From Pseudomonas arsenicoxydans (lineage in GTDB: Bacteria > Pseudomonadota > Gammaproteobacteria > Pseudomonadales > Pseudomonadaceae), in NCBI RefSeq assembly GCF_900103875.1, contig NZ_LT629705.1, positions 3,047,001 through 3,111,000 of the forward strand: DNA of 64,000 nt, in the 5' to 3' direction. Each line of letters opens with the position of its first letter. Position 1 is the stretch's first letter. Made by a program: the position numbers and the translations under genes. The notes under the pieces are model-generated. The model ran no database searches and had not been told where the DNA came from. It saw only the letters and a program-made list of their open reading frames with translations. Of this stretch, positions 1 to 8,939 are shown piece after piece.

Positions 1-807
1 GAAGAGGAACGCCAGCACCACACTGATCATGCTGACGTTGAACACGCCGGCAATGTTCATGGCCATCCAGGTGGGCGCCAGGCTCGGCGGCGCCGACATG
101 ATGCCTTCGTAGTGGACGAGGCCCAGGCCCCAGCCCGCGAGGGTCACAGTGATGATGCTGATGAGGATCGCACCGAAGACTTTGTGGTAGCTGAGCACGG
201 CGATCATCAGAAAGCAGATGGCGGCGAGCAGCGGGCCGGGTTCGCGCAGGGAGCCGAGCTTGATCAAGGTAGCCGGGCTATCGACGACGATGCCGGAGGT
301 TTTCAGGCCGATCAACCCGAGAAACAGACCCACGCCGGCACCCATGGCGAAGCGCAGGCTCACCGGGATGCTGTTGAGCAGCCATTCGCGAATCCGCGAA
401 AAGGTCAGGATCATGAACAACACACCGGAAACGAACACCGCACCGAGGGCGGTTTCCCAGTTGTAGCCCATGGTGCCGACAACGGTGTAGGTGAAGAAAG
501 CGTTCAAGCCCATGCCCGGCGCCAGGCCGACGGGCCAGTTGGCGTACAGGCCCATCAGCAGGCAGCCCAATGCCGCGGCGATGCAAGTCGCGACGAACGC
601 GGCGCCATGATCGATCCCCGCGTCAGCCATGATGTTGGGGTTGACGAAGATGATGTAGGCCATGGTGATGAAGGTTGTCAGACCGGCAATCAGCTCGGTC
701 TTCACCGTGGTGCCATGCAAGGTGAGTTTGAAGATGCGCTCCAGCCAGCCATTGCGTAACGGCGGCGAGAGTTCCAGCGTCGGGGCTTCGGATTTGCGGC
801 TTTCCAC
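1..807 (-). CDS. NCS2-family purine permease (AzgA/PbuG-like), C-terminus cut by window edge
   Basis: Inner-membrane nucleobase carrier, probably importing adenine, guanine or hypoxanthine. The visible 269 residues include the family's N-terminal signature: a stretch near residues 40-60 reading TTFITMAYIIFVNPNIMADAG, then several hydrophobic helices and the VGLAPGMGLNAFF loop. The start is taken as GTG at 807 because AGGAG lies 8 bases upstream at 816-820. The stop codon lies beyond base 1, so the gene is incomplete here. A nested hairpin (844-873) and a TTTGTATACAAA palindrome (936-947) sit upstream and may control it. The family call is firm; the exact substrate is inferred. Confidence 0.88.
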   Translation of the reverse strand, partial: MESRKSEAPTLELSPPLRNGWLERIFKLTLHGTTVKTELIAGLTTFITMAYIIFVNPNIMADAGIDHGAAFVATCIAAALGCLLMGLYANWPVGLAPGMGLNAFFTYTVVGTMGYNWETALGAVFVSGVLFMILTFSRIREWLLNSIPVSLRFAMGAGVGLFLGLIGLKTSGIVVDSPATLIKLGSLREPGPLLAAICFLMIAVLSYHKVFGAILISIITVTLAGWGLGLVHYEGIMSAPPSLAPTWMAMNIAGVFNVSMISVVLAFLF

Positions 808-843
808 AGCGAGTACTCCTCAAGAGTTTTATTGTTATTTCCA

Positions 844-873
844 GGGCCGGACCCATGAGGGTGGCGGCGGCCC
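844..873 (-). promoter_or_regulatory. Nested hairpin in the 5' leader of the purine permease
   Basis: On the minus strand an outer 6-bp stem (GGGCCG with CGGCCC) encloses a perfect ACCC-TCAT-GGGT hairpin, about 37 bases before the GTG start. There is no T run after it, so it does not look like an intrinsic terminator. It could be a leader regulatory structure, but I do not recognise it as a known riboswitch class. Confidence 0.35.
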
Positions 874-935
874 TTTGAGGCACTTGCGAATTTGTTGACC
901 GGTTGGTCAGGAACTCGCACGAAGTGGATTATGCT

Positions 936-947
936 TTTGTATACAAA
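936..947. promoter_or_regulatory. Palindrome TTTGTATACAAA, candidate GntR-type operator
   Basis: A perfect 12-bp palindrome about 130 bases upstream of the NCS2 permease start, next to a CATAAT-like -10 on the minus strand. The same TTGTATACAA core occurs upstream of the NCS1 permease at 46002-46011. Palindromes of this type are typical operators of GntR/FCD repressors; the binding protein is not identified in this window. Confidence 0.45.
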
Positions 948-1057
948 TAAAGCAAATAATGTTTTTGATCTTGTAGACGAAAAGTTTGGCGATAGGGATA
1001 TATCGCCTGAAAGGAGGCCTTCGCGAGCAGTTGATGCAAATCCTGCAGGCAGTCAGC

Positions 1058-1504
1058 TCAGTCCGCGAGCGCTTGGGTTTGCCCCAACGCCAGGTTCACC
1101 GCCAACCAACCGTCCACCGCCGCTTCCCCGGTCTCGGCAAACACCCGCTCGAGCAATTTCACCTGCTCGCGTCGCAGCGACTGTTCGAATCGCGCGCCAT
1201 CCTCGGTCAATTCGAGCAGCCGCTTACGCTTGTCGGTCTCGGACGAGACGCTGTTCACCAGATGCATTTCCACCAACTGACGCAGTGGCATGTTCAGCGC
1301 CTGCTTGGTCACTCCGAGCAAGGCCAGCAACTCCTTGACGCTCAGGTTCGGGTAGCGGGCGATAAAAAACACAATGCGTTGGTGCACCCGGCTCAAGCCG
1401 CGGCGCTCAAGCATTTCGTCAGCCTTTGCAGTGAACGCCTGGTAGCCGAAGAAAAACGCTTCCATGGCTTGTTGCTGGGCGCCGGGGTTTTTAAGGTCAA
1501 GCAT
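1058..1504 (-). CDS. MarR-family transcriptional regulator
   Basis: A 148-residue winged-helix regulator of the usual MarR length. The DNA-binding part runs from about residue 40 to 105, with a recognition-helix region around VKELLALLGVTKQALNMPLRQL and a wing containing the D-K-R-K-R-L-L-E-L-T sequence that is the MarR family signature. It is divergent from the aminotransferase gene, and the short intergenic region carries an inverted repeat (1538-1552). Regulation of the aminotransferase and of itself is a reasonable inference. The ligand is unknown. Confidence 0.88.
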   Translation of the reverse strand: MLDLKNPGAQQQAMEAFFFGYQAFTAKADEMLERRGLSRVHQRIVFFIARYPNLSVKELLALLGVTKQALNMPLRQLVEMHLVNSVSSETDKRKRLLELTEDGARFEQSLRREQVKLLERVFAETGEAAVDGWLAVNLALGQTQALAD

Positions 1505-1537
1505 GTTGACGTTTCCGTTGGAGTTGTCGTAATTTCG

Positions 1538-1552
1538 GTCAACCAGTTTGAC
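1538..1552. promoter_or_regulatory. Inverted repeat GTCAA-N5-TTGAC, candidate MarR operator
   Basis: Perfect 5-bp arms around a 5-base spacer, lying between the divergent MarR gene (starts at 1504) and the aminotransferase gene (starts at 1587). Position and symmetry fit a MarR dimer site; this is inference. Confidence 0.35.
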
Positions 1553-1586
1553 TCATTTTCCTCAGGCCTCGCTACCGGTGACTCCC

Positions 1587-2753
1587 ATGGCTTTTTCCGA
1601 ACGTATCTCGCGCCTTAAAAGTTCTTTGATCCGAGAAATCCTCGCCGCCGCCCAGCGCCCGGAAGTGATGTCGTTCGCTGGCGGTTTGCCGGCCGAAGCC
1701 ATGCTGCCAAAAGTCGAGTGGGCCGACATGCCGCTGTCGATGGGCCAATACGGCATGAGTGAGGGCGAGCCGGCGCTGCGTGAAGCCTTGGCGGCCGAGG
1801 CGCGGGCGCTGGGCGTACCGTGCTTAGCGAGTCAGGTCCTGGTGGTCAGCGGATCCCAGCAAACCCTCGATCTGGCGGCCAAGTTGTACATCGATAAAGG
1901 CACCGAAATCTTGCTGGAAGCGCCGACCTATCTGGCGGCGTTGCAGATTTTCCAGTTGTTCGGCGCGGACTGCATCACCGTGCCCCTGGAGGCGGATGGC
2001 CCTGACCTGGAGCAATTGCGTGCCCGTCTGGAAAAACATCGTCCGGCGTTTATCTATCTGATCCCGACGTTCCAGAATCCGTCGGCGGTGCGCTACAGCG
2101 AAGCCAAGCGTGATGCGGTGGCGGCGTTGCTGGATGAATTCGGCGTGACCTTGATCGAAGACGAGCCATACCGTGAGTTGACCTTCGATGGCGGCAGTGC
2201 GATGCCGATTGTCAGTCGCCTGAAAAAGAGCAGCTGGATATACACCGGCACGGTGTCGAAGACCCTATTGCCAGGCTTGCGAGTCGGTTACCTGATTGCC
2301 AGCCCGGACCTGTTCCCGCACTTGTTGAAACTCAAGCAGTCGGCGGATCTGCACACCAATCGCGTGGGGCAGTGGCAAGCGTTGCAATGGATTGGCACTG
2401 AGAAATTCGACCACCATTTGCGCGAGTTGCGAGATTTCTATCGGGTGCGTCGGGATGCTTTCCAGTGTTCGCTGGAAACGCATTTTGCTGATCTGGCGGA
2501 CTGGAACGTGCCGCAGGGCGGGCTGTTTTTCTGGCTGACGCTCAAACAACCGATGGACACCCGGACATTGCTCAAGCCTGCGCTGGCGGCGGATGTCGCG
2601 TTCATGCCGGGCGAACCGTTCTTTCCCGATCCGGACAACAATCCTGGGCACCTGCGGCTCAACTTCAGCCACATCGACCCGGCGCGGCTGGACGAAGGGC
2701 TCAGTCGATTGGCAGCGGTGATACGCCAGGCCTACGCGGCGAAAGCGGCATGA
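1587..2753 (+). CDS. PLP-dependent aminotransferase, 2-aminoadipate/aromatic (LysN-like) type
   Basis: Fold-type I aminotransferase of 388 residues. Visible landmarks are the N-terminal MSFAGGLPA segment, the NPSA and IEDEPYRE motifs, and the Schiff-base lysine in TGTVSKTLLPGLRVGY (about K225). The C-terminal LRLNFSH supplies the arginine that binds the substrate carboxylate. ATG at 1587 (MAFSERISR) is preferred over a TTG 39 bases upstream because family members begin at this point; neither start has a strong ribosome site. There is no HTH domain, so this is an enzyme and not a MocR regulator. A terminator follows at 2772-2800. The amino donor is uncertain. Confidence 0.87.
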   Translation: MAFSERISRLKSSLIREILAAAQRPEVMSFAGGLPAEAMLPKVEWADMPLSMGQYGMSEGEPALREALAAEARALGVPCLASQVLVVSGSQQTLDLAAKLYIDKGTEILLEAPTYLAALQIFQLFGADCITVPLEADGPDLEQLRARLEKHRPAFIYLIPTFQNPSAVRYSEAKRDAVAALLDEFGVTLIEDEPYRELTFDGGSAMPIVSRLKKSSWIYTGTVSKTLLPGLRVGYLIASPDLFPHLLKLKQSADLHTNRVGQWQALQWIGTEKFDHHLRELRDFYRVRRDAFQCSLETHFADLADWNVPQGGLFFWLTLKQPMDTRTLLKPALAADVAFMPGEPFFPDPDNNPGHLRLNFSHIDPARLDEGLSRLAAVIRQAYAAKAA

Positions 2754-2771
2754 GGGGAGGGTAGAAACAAA

Positions 2772-2800
2772 TAAACCGGCCCATGGGCCGGTTTATTTTT
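2772..2800 (+). terminator. Rho-independent terminator after the aminotransferase
   Basis: A hairpin with CCGGCCCATGGGCCGG at its heart, flanked by A-rich sequence before and a T-rich tail after, 19 bases past the stop codon. Confidence 0.85.
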
Positions 2801-2830
2801 GTCTGGGACTTGCGGTGTCTGTGCGGGCCT

Positions 2831-2925
2831 CATCGCGGGCAAGCCCGCTCCCACAGGGATCAGTGTTGAATATCGATTTCCCACACCCCACAAATCCACT
2901 GTGGGAGCGGGCTTGCCCGCGATGG
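2831..2925. repeat. REPIN: two inverted REP elements
   Basis: CATCGCGGGCAAGCCCGCTCCCACAGG at the left end and its reverse complement at the right, separated by about 40 bases. This is the classic Pseudomonas REP doublet arrangement, located between convergently transcribed genes. Confidence 0.85.
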
Positions 2926-2950
2926 CGTCAGTTCAAACAACCCCAATAAA

Positions 2951-3322
2951 TCAGGCCGCAGCAAATCGCTTATCCAGATAATCAATAATCACCTTGGACT
3001 CATACATCCAGGTGGTCTGCCCATTCTCTTCAATGCGCAGGCACGGCACTTTGATCTTGCCGCCTTGTTGCAGCAAGGTCTGGCGATCCTGTTCATTGTT
3101 TTTCGCATCACGCAACGCCACCGGCACGTTCAGGCGGCGCAAGGTGCGGCGGGTTTTCACGCAGAACGGGCAGGCGTGAAACTGATACAGCGTCAGGGTC
3201 TTGGCCGCCGTGTTGACCTGGGCCTGAACCTCGGCAGGACGTTGTTTCTTGCCTGGACGGGTGATGAAGTCGATGAAGATGATCAGTTGGCCAAGGCCGA
3301 CACGAAGCGCTTTTACGAACAC
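2951..3322 (-). CDS. Glutaredoxin-like thiol protein with N-terminal hydrophobic segment
   Basis: A 123-residue protein. After a hydrophobic N-terminus (residues 5-20, VGLGQLIIFIDFI) comes a glutaredoxin/GST-N fold with the redox motif C-P-F-C in LYQFHACPFCVKTRR. The cis-proline region KVPCLRI and a C-terminal helix ending YLDKRF follow. The thiol active site and fold are clear; the hydrophobic segment suggests membrane attachment, which is inferred. It lies downstream of folE in the same direction but is separated from it by a terminator. Confidence 0.82.
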   Translation of the reverse strand: MFVKALRVGLGQLIIFIDFITRPGKKQRPAEVQAQVNTAAKTLTLYQFHACPFCVKTRRTLRRLNVPVALRDAKNNEQDRQTLLQQGGKIKVPCLRIEENGQTTWMYESKVIIDYLDKRFAAA

Positions 3323-3382
3323 GGTATAAGCCTCACAGGGGCAAGCAGAAGGCGCGCAGCTTACCTGATTTTCACGGGCGAA

Positions 3383-3410
3383 AAAAAACCGGCGATGAAT
3401 GCCGGTTTTC
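3383..3410 (-). terminator. Rho-independent terminator of folE
   Basis: On the minus strand AAAACCGGC-loop-GCCGGTTTT runs into an unbroken T run, immediately after the folE stop codon. Confidence 0.85.
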
Positions 3411-3423
3411 TTCGCGCTGCGGG

Positions 3424-3969
3424 TTACTTGATCAGGCTGAGAAACTCGCTGCGGGTCGCCGCGTTTTCGCGGAACTCACCCAGCATCACCGAGGTGATCA
3501 TCGACGAGTTCTGTTTCTCCACACCGCGCATCATCATGCACATGTGCTTGGCCTCGATCACCACCGCAACGCCCAAGGCGCCGGTGACTTGCTGGACCGC
3601 ATCGGCGATCTGGCGGCTGAGGTTTTCCTGGATCTGCAGGCGGCGGGCGTACATATCGACGATCCGCGCGACTTTCGACAGGCCCAGCACTTTGCCGCTC
3701 GGAATGTAGGCGACGTGAGCCTTGCCGATGAACGGCAACAGGTGGTGTTCGCACAACGAGTAGAGCTCGATGTCCTTGACCAGCACCATTTCGCTGTTAT
3801 CGGAGCTGAACAAGGCACCGTTGGTGACTTCTTCCAGTGTCTGTTCATAGCCGCGGCAGAGGTACTGCATGGCTTTGGCGGCACGCTTTGGCGTGTCGAG
3901 CAGGCCCTCGCGGGAGACGTCCTCGCCCAATTGGCCGAGAATCGCGGTGTAATTCTGTTCCAGGGACAT
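3424..3969 (-). CDS. folE: GTP cyclohydrolase I
   Basis: First enzyme of tetrahydrofolate synthesis, converting GTP to 7,8-dihydroneopterin triphosphate in the cytoplasm. The 181-residue protein carries the zinc-site signature [10 protein letters not shown], the [16 protein letters not shown] segment and MCMMMRG, all standard for the FolE type I enzyme. ATG at 3969 (MSLEQNYT) is chosen because it matches the family N-terminus and follows an AGGTAG ribosome site; the frame stays open upstream but that part is not conserved-looking. Pseudomonads often have two folE copies; which one this is cannot be told from here. Confidence 0.95.
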   Translation of the reverse strand: MSLEQNYTAILGQLGEDVSREGLLDTPKRAAKAMQYLCRGYEQTLEEVTNGALFSSDNSEMVLVKDIELYSLCEHHLLPFIGKAHVAYIPSGKVLGLSKVARIVDMYARRLQIQENLSRQIADAVQQVTGALGVAVVIEAKHMCMMMRGVEKQNSSMITSVMLGEFRENAATRSEFLSLIK

Positions 3970-4046
3970 GAAACTACCTGTGGGGATTTTCGCAAAGGGC
4001 AAGGGTACGGTGGCGGACACGGCGCTGCAAGCGTGAAGCGACAGCT

Positions 4047-4604
4047 TTACTCGTCGCGGCCTTCCATCATGGTTCGTTTGAGCATCACATAAACGGCGCC
4101 GGCGCCACCGTGCTTGGGTTGGCACGAGGTGAAACCGAGCACTTGGGAATGCTGGCGCAGCCAGGTGTTGACGTGACTTTTGATCATCGGCCGCTTGCCG
4201 TCCAGGCGCACGGCTTTACCGTGGGTGACGCGCACACAGCGGATTTCGAATTTGGTCGCTTCGGCCAGAAACGCCCAGAGGGTTTCCCGGGCCTTTTCCA
4301 CGGTCATGCCATGCAGGTCCAGGCTGCCTTCGAACGGAATCTGTCCGATCTTGAGCTTGCGCATCTGGCTTTCCTGAACGCCGTCGCGCGCCCACATCAA
4401 CTCGTCTTCCGGGCCGACGTCGATGACGAACTGATCGGACAAGCCATCAACCGTGGTGGCGTCGGTGCGAACGGTCGCGGCCTGGCGCAACTTGGCGATT
4501 TGCGCGCGGTCGGCCTTGGGTTTGCCGGTGTCGGCGCGATCGTGCTTGATCGGCTTGACGCCTTGGATCGCACTTTTGAACAGGGAAAAATCGTCGTCTT
4601 GCAT
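4047..4604 (-). CDS. Smr-domain protein (SmrB/YfcN-like endonuclease candidate)
   Basis: A 185-residue protein whose C-terminal half is an Smr domain: the D-L-H-G motif in [14 protein letters not shown], then RVTHGKAVR and the glycine-rich end. In E. coli the SmrB member cuts mRNA at collided ribosomes and is encoded beside prmB and aroC. Here prmB and aroC are also close by, supporting orthology, though this is inference. The start at 4604 has a GGAGG ribosome site. The N-terminal 90 residues are charged and likely flexible. Confidence 0.85.
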   Translation of the reverse strand: MQDDDFSLFKSAIQGVKPIKHDRADTGKPKADRAQIAKLRQAATVRTDATTVDGLSDQFVIDVGPEDELMWARDGVQESQMRKLKIGQIPFEGSLDLHGMTVEKARETLWAFLAEATKFEIRCVRVTHGKAVRLDGKRPMIKSHVNTWLRQHSQVLGFTSCQPKHGGAGAVYVMLKRTMMEGRDE

Positions 4605-4689
4605 GTCAGCCTCCGCGAAGGGCGGCCAGTTTACCCAAGTCGGGGCGCTATCCATAACAATTGAGACCCACCAAAGGGCGGGCCTGGAT

Positions 4690-5010
4690 TCAGTCGTGTT
4701 TTTTCATCAGGTGCGGGGATATGTTCAGCTCTCGCGACTGGCGCGAACGGCGACGGCAGCGGCGCCACAACCACACACCGATATAGAGCACAAACAGGCC
4801 GACGGCCAGAATGATCGCCGAGCCCAGCGGGCTGGCATTCAGCTCGCCAAGGGCCGGTGGGCGACCCAGCAGGCTGGCGGCGCCAGCCATGGCTAGCAAC
4901 ACACCGCAGGTTGCCAGCAAGGCCGCAAACGCGGCGCCGAATCGAAAACGCCAGTTGCGTTGCCCTTTGGGCCGCAGGCGGCGTGCATCAAAACCATCGG
5001 ATAACTTCAT
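4690..5010 (-). CDS. Small two-helix membrane protein, function unknown
   Basis: A 106-residue protein with a basic N-terminus and two predicted transmembrane helices: about residues 28-48 (FGAAFAALLATCGVLLAMAG) and 66-86 (LGSAIILAVGLFVLYIGVWLW). A strongly basic loop (RRCRRRSRQSR) follows the second helix. ATG at 5010 is used because AAGG precedes it; a TTG at 5025 is in frame but lacks support. I do not recognise a family. It is co-oriented with the Smr gene. Confidence 0.65.
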   Translation of the reverse strand: MKLSDGFDARRLRPKGQRNWRFRFGAAFAALLATCGVLLAMAGAASLLGRPPALGELNASPLGSAIILAVGLFVLYIGVWLWRRCRRRSRQSRELNISPHLMKKHD

Positions 5011-5140
5011 TCCGACCTTCCTCAATGGGTATCGGCCCTTCGACCGGGAGTTGTCCGGGATGTTCCTGAGGCTAAGTCAATTGCAGCAAATGAGAGGCTT
5101 TTGTGGATGAGCGGCGGTATCGACCGCTCACCGAGGCCGA

Positions 5141-5731
5141 TCAGATCAGGTCGTGAGTCAGCGCGAGGGTGGCGAAGTTATCCGCCATGATCGCCATTTC
5201 CGTGTGCTGCACATGCTCGGCCGTGAGTACGCCACCCTTGTAGGGCAAATCGCGGGTCGCGCAGGCGTCTTCCACCAACGTGCAGCGAAAGCCCAGGTTT
5301 TTCGCCGCGCGCACGGTGGTGCTCACGCTGGAATGACTCATGAAGCCACAAACGATCAGGTCCAGGGAGCCCAGTTCTTGCAGTCGATCGTACAATTGGG
5401 TGCCGTGAAACGCGCTCGGCAACAGCTTGCCGATAATGGTTTCATCGCCCTGCGGCTCAAGCCCCGGGATGAACTCACCGCGTTCGCCTTGTGGATCGAA
5501 CAGACCACCCACGGTACCCAAGTGACGCACATGCACAATCGGCCGACCCGCCGCGCGGGCAGCGGCGACCAGTTGCTTGATGTTCGCGACGGCAGCATCC
5601 ATGCCGCTCAGGGCCAACGGACCACTGAGGTATTCTTTCTGGGCATCGATGATGACTAGGGTCGCGTGACCCAGATTGGCTGCTGCGTAACCGCGGCCGC
5701 TGAGTTGAAACATCGTTTTTGGAACGGACAT
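5141..5731 (-). CDS. Isochorismatase-family cysteine hydrolase
   Basis: A 196-residue alpha/beta hydrolase of the isochorismatase superfamily. The catalytic aspartate is in LVIIDAQKEY, the lysine in IIGKLLPSAF, and the nucleophilic cysteine would be in IVCGFMSHSSVSTT. This is the usual Asp-Lys-Cys set for amidase or hydrolase members. ATG at 5731 follows AAGGAG. The family contains nicotinamidases, N-carbamoyl amidases and isochorismatases; the substrate here cannot be fixed. Confidence 0.85.
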   Translation of the reverse strand: MSVPKTMFQLSGRGYAAANLGHATLVIIDAQKEYLSGPLALSGMDAAVANIKQLVAAARAAGRPIVHVRHLGTVGGLFDPQGERGEFIPGLEPQGDETIIGKLLPSAFHGTQLYDRLQELGSLDLIVCGFMSHSSVSTTVRAAKNLGFRCTLVEDACATRDLPYKGGVLTAEHVQHTEMAIMADNFATLALTHDLI

Positions 5732-5970
5732 TCTGGGGCTCCTTGGAGTGGGGCTTTTGCGACATTGTCCTCTGGCTGAGCGGTTCTGTGAATCGCTACT
5801 ATCGCAAACGCCGTCGTTGCTGGCGTGCAGCCTTGTCAAGATGCACATTTTGTTCAATAGCCACCGGCAAAAATGGATATGTCCTACATCTGATCCGGTA
5901 TTTTTCCCGCGTCGTCGTGGCGCGTTTTGGCTGTTAGAATCGCCAGTCGTTTTTTCTGGAGTCTACCCCC

Positions 5971-6879
5971 GTGATCACTTCCCGCCTTCGTACCCTGCGT
6001 GACCATATCCGTTGGGCCGTCAGCCGCTTCCATGGGGAGGATCTGTTTTTCGGCCATGGGACCGACAACGCTTGGGACGAAGCCCGTCAACTGGTGCTCG
6101 GTGCCTTGCACTTGCCGTGGGAAATCGCCGACAGCTACCTGGACTGCAATCTGGAAGAGGACGAGGTGGTCAATCTGCAACGCTTGCTCAAGCGTCGTAT
6201 CGAACAGCGCATTCCCACCGCTTACTTGCTGGGCGAGGCCTGGTTCTGTGGCATGTCGTTCATCGTCGACGAGCGCGTACTGATCCCGCGTTCACCGATT
6301 GGCGAACTGATCGAAAAACGTTTCGAGCCTTGGTTGGGCGCCGAACCTGCACGCATTCTCGACTTGTGCACCGGTTCCGGTTGCATCGGCATCGCCTGTG
6401 CCTATGAGTTCCAGAAGGCCGAAGTGGTGCTGGCCGACCTGTCGTTCGAAGCGCTGGAGGTGGCCAACCAGAACATCGAGCGTCACGGCGTGGATGAGCG
6501 GGTGTACACCGTTCAAGGTGATGGTTTTGACGGTTTGCCGGGTCAGCGTTTCGACCTGATCGTGTCGAACCCACCCTATGTCGATGCGGAAGATTTTGCT
6601 GACATGCCGGACGAATACCAGCATGAACCGGAATTGGGCCTGGCCTGTGGCGATGATGGTTTGAACCTGGTGCGACGGATGCTCGCCGAAGCGGCGGATC
6701 ATTTGACCGAGAAGGGCTTGCTGATTGTTGAAGTGGGCAACAGCCAGGTGCATGTCGAGGCGCTGTACCCGGAAGTCGACTTCGCCTGGCTCGATTTCGA
6801 ACGTGGCGGGCATGGCGTGTTCATGTTGACCGCAGAGCAGTGCCGCGATCATCAAGCGTTGTTCGCTTCCCGCGTCTGA
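5971..6879 (+). CDS. prmB: 50S ribosomal protein L3 glutamine methyltransferase
   Basis: SAM-dependent N5-glutamine methyltransferase that modifies a glutamine of ribosomal protein L3. The 302-residue protein has an N-terminal helical domain, the SAM-binding [14 protein letters not shown] and the catalytic N-P-P-Y motif at about N200 ([11 protein letters not shown]). The C-terminal GGHGVFML is also typical. The start is GTG at 5971 after a weak GGAG. The nearby Smr and aroC genes match the neighbourhood of prmB in other gamma-proteobacteria, which favours PrmB over PrmC. Confidence 0.94.
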   Translation: MITSRLRTLRDHIRWAVSRFHGEDLFFGHGTDNAWDEARQLVLGALHLPWEIADSYLDCNLEEDEVVNLQRLLKRRIEQRIPTAYLLGEAWFCGMSFIVDERVLIPRSPIGELIEKRFEPWLGAEPARILDLCTGSGCIGIACAYEFQKAEVVLADLSFEALEVANQNIERHGVDERVYTVQGDGFDGLPGQRFDLIVSNPPYVDAEDFADMPDEYQHEPELGLACGDDGLNLVRRMLAEAADHLTEKGLLIVEVGNSQVHVEALYPEVDFAWLDFERGGHGVFMLTAEQCRDHQALFASRV

Positions 6880-6890
6880 CCCTTAAAAGC

Positions 6891-6968
6891 AAAAGATCGC
6901 AAGCTCCTACAGGATTTACACAGTCTCTGTAGGAGCTGTCGAGTGCAACGAGGCTGCGATCTCTTGAT
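6891..6968. repeat. Imperfect inverted repeat of the 'GATCGCAGCCTCG...CAGCTCCTACA' family, left arm shortened
   Basis: The right arm (TGTAGGAGCTGTCGAGTGCAACGAGGCTGCGATC) is complete. The left arm lacks the middle CCTCGTTGCACTCGAC part. Complete copies lie at 19391-19495 and 54493-54595, and a related one at 61562-61641. Confidence 0.75.
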
Positions 6969-7760
6969 CTAACGGTGCGTGGCGATCCAGATCAACAACC
7001 CCGCCTGAAACACCGCAAACGCCACCAGGCACGAAATGGTGAAGCGCAGCCCGGCGTCTTCACGTTTGTACTTGCTGACTTTCTCTTCGTGTTTCTTGAG
7101 CTTCACTTCCTGCTCGGCCAGATTCTGCTCAGCCTGCTGAAGCATCTGCGCCGCCTCGATGATTTCCACCACCTGCAGCTTTTCGCTGTTCCAGTCAGCC
7201 TTCAGGTCGCCGACCTGAACCTCTTTGACGCTGCCTTTCAGATGCTGGGCGTCGGCGTACACCACCTCAAAGCCGTGCGCTTTGAGAAAGCTATCGCGGC
7301 GCAGGCGCGTGTCTTCGTTCAGCGCATCTTTATTGTTCAGGTCAGTGCCGTCAACGGTGTAGCCGGGCCATCTTTTCTTCGCCCAGGTGATGCCTTGCGC
7401 GGCCATGAACCGACCGATGCCACGGTTGACCGGTTCGACCTGCAGACCGCTGTCCGGTCCGAAATGCACACACTTGGTGGTGTGATCGACCCACACATCC
7501 AGATGATTCTGCTCTTTGCGCACACGCTGGCCGGGCAGTGTGATGCTCATGCGCATCAGGCTGTATTCCTTGCTGGTGCGCTCGGCGTAACCGAACTCGA
7601 CAAAGCGCAGTGGCCTGCCACCGGTGTTGCGGTCGGTTTGCAGCGGCGCCAGGCGGAGCATCTTGTGGTGCTCGACGTGGACGTCCGCCCACGGCAGCTC
7701 GACCGCTGGCGGTACGTCTTTTTCAGCGGTGGTGTCGGGTGAAGTCTGGGTATCTGTCAT
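6969..7760 (-). CDS. Protein of unknown function with coiled coil and C-terminal membrane anchor
   Basis: A 264-residue protein. Residues 1-170 look globular and soluble. Residues 175-230 are strongly helical and charged (for example EAAQMLQQAEQNLAEQEVKLKKHEEK), suggesting a coiled coil. The extreme C-terminus holds one hydrophobic helix (LRFTISCLVAFAVFQAGLLIWIA) ending in THR, so it is probably tail-anchored. ATG at 7760 follows AGGAC. I do not recognise the N-terminal domain. It is a single gene with no obvious operon partner. Confidence 0.72.
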   Translation of the reverse strand: MTDTQTSPDTTAEKDVPPAVELPWADVHVEHHKMLRLAPLQTDRNTGGRPLRFVEFGYAERTSKEYSLMRMSITLPGQRVRKEQNHLDVWVDHTTKCVHFGPDSGLQVEPVNRGIGRFMAAQGITWAKKRWPGYTVDGTDLNNKDALNEDTRLRRDSFLKAHGFEVVYADAQHLKGSVKEVQVGDLKADWNSEKLQVVEIIEAAQMLQQAEQNLAEQEVKLKKHEEKVSKYKREDAGLRFTISCLVAFAVFQAGLLIWIATHR

Positions 7761-7856
7761 CGCGGCGAGTCCTGTCCAAGCTCTGCTTGTCGCCTGCCAT
7801 AGCGCTGGCGACAAAGGCTTATCGGCCGTTTTTTTCAGGACTGGAGGGCTAGCCGT

Positions 7857-8810
7857 TTAACTGGTGTGAAGTCCGTCGATAAACCCGAGGATTCGCGTGC
7901 CGAGTTCGGCGGCCAGTGGCAATTGTGGATCCTTGTAGGACGCCAGTTGCCGTTTTACATCGTTGGGCACGATGCGCATGACGTGGTTCATGCCTTCGAT
8001 CACCGCCAGTTCGGCATCCGGTTTGGCGGCCTTGAGCATCCTGGCGTCACCCACGCCGACCTGGATGTCATTGCTGCCCTGGATGATCAACGCAGGCATC
8101 TTCAACTTCGCGAACGCCACGGCCGGATCCTGGCGGAACAGTGAAATCATGTACGGCTGCACACTCGGGCGGAAAATCGCCTGCAGTTGTGGCGGCACGT
8201 TATCGTCGGTGTGGCCGGCCTTGAGGCTGTCGAGCAACTCATTGCTGCGCTGCATCAACGGCGGCGGCAGGCGATTGCTCAATTGCTGGCGTATAACCTC
8301 GTCGATCGGCCGGGCGCTGCCGGACAAGGAAATCACCGCAGCGGCATCGACGCTCGGTGCGGCAAGGGTGGCAATCAACGCGCCCTCGCTGTGGCCCAGC
8401 AAAATCAGTTGGCCGAAGCGTGGATCGGTTTTGAGCTTGCGGGCCCAGGCCTCGGCGTCGGACACATAGGCTTCCACTGACAGATTGCGCTCGTCTGGCG
8501 CCGCCGCGAGGCTCGCTGCAACCCCGCGTTTGTCGAAACGCACGCTGGCGATGTTGTGTTTGGCCAACACCCAGGCCAGCCGTTTGAGGCTGTCGTTGCG
8601 TCCGCCCTCGGTGTTATTACCGTCGCGATCCGTAGGGCCGGAGCCGGAAATGATCAGGACAACCGGCACCGGAGTGTCGGACTTTGGCAGCAACAGCGAG
8701 CCGAAAAGCTCTCCGCTACCGGTATCCAGAGTGATCGGGCGTTGCAGGACAGTGGCCTGGGCAAAGCCGGTAAACAGGGTAAGAGTCAAGACTAGAACTC
8801 GCAGCATCAT
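7857..8810 (-). CDS. Exported alpha/beta hydrolase (acyl-peptidase/esterase type)
   Basis: About 317 residues with a signal peptide (MMLRVLVLTLTLFTGFAQA). The mature part is an alpha/beta hydrolase: oxyanion region LIISGSGPTDRDGNN, the nucleophile elbow G-H-S-E-G in ILLGHSEGALIA, and a C-terminal histidine in EGMNHVMR. The GSGPTDRDGN sequence is common in periplasmic hydrolases annotated as alpha/beta fold or S9-like. The start is ATG at 8810, with a second in-frame ATG three bases on. The substrate is unknown. Confidence 0.82.
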   Translation of the reverse strand: MMLRVLVLTLTLFTGFAQATVLQRPITLDTGSGELFGSLLLPKSDTPVPVVLIISGSGPTDRDGNNTEGGRNDSLKRLAWVLAKHNIASVRFDKRGVAASLAAAPDERNLSVEAYVSDAEAWARKLKTDPRFGQLILLGHSEGALIATLAAPSVDAAAVISLSGSARPIDEVIRQQLSNRLPPPLMQRSNELLDSLKAGHTDDNVPPQLQAIFRPSVQPYMISLFRQDPAVAFAKLKMPALIIQGSNDIQVGVGDARMLKAAKPDAELAVIEGMNHVMRIVPNDVKRQLASYKDPQLPLAAELGTRILGFIDGLHTS

Positions 8811-8939
8811 CACGCCATCATTCACAAAGGTGCCGGTTGGACTCGCAGGCACCCATAAGGTTCGAGGATGAACTACTTGGGTAGCCTGCGTATACTGGCG
8901 CGCATAACGTATTCAGGTTCATTTCACGGAGCGTCCTGC

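Noticed and set aside
2799..2981. Short frames reading VGAGLPAM or SRASPLPQ here and at other REPINs
   Set aside because: These peptides are translations of REP palindromes and recur at every REPIN; they are not genes.
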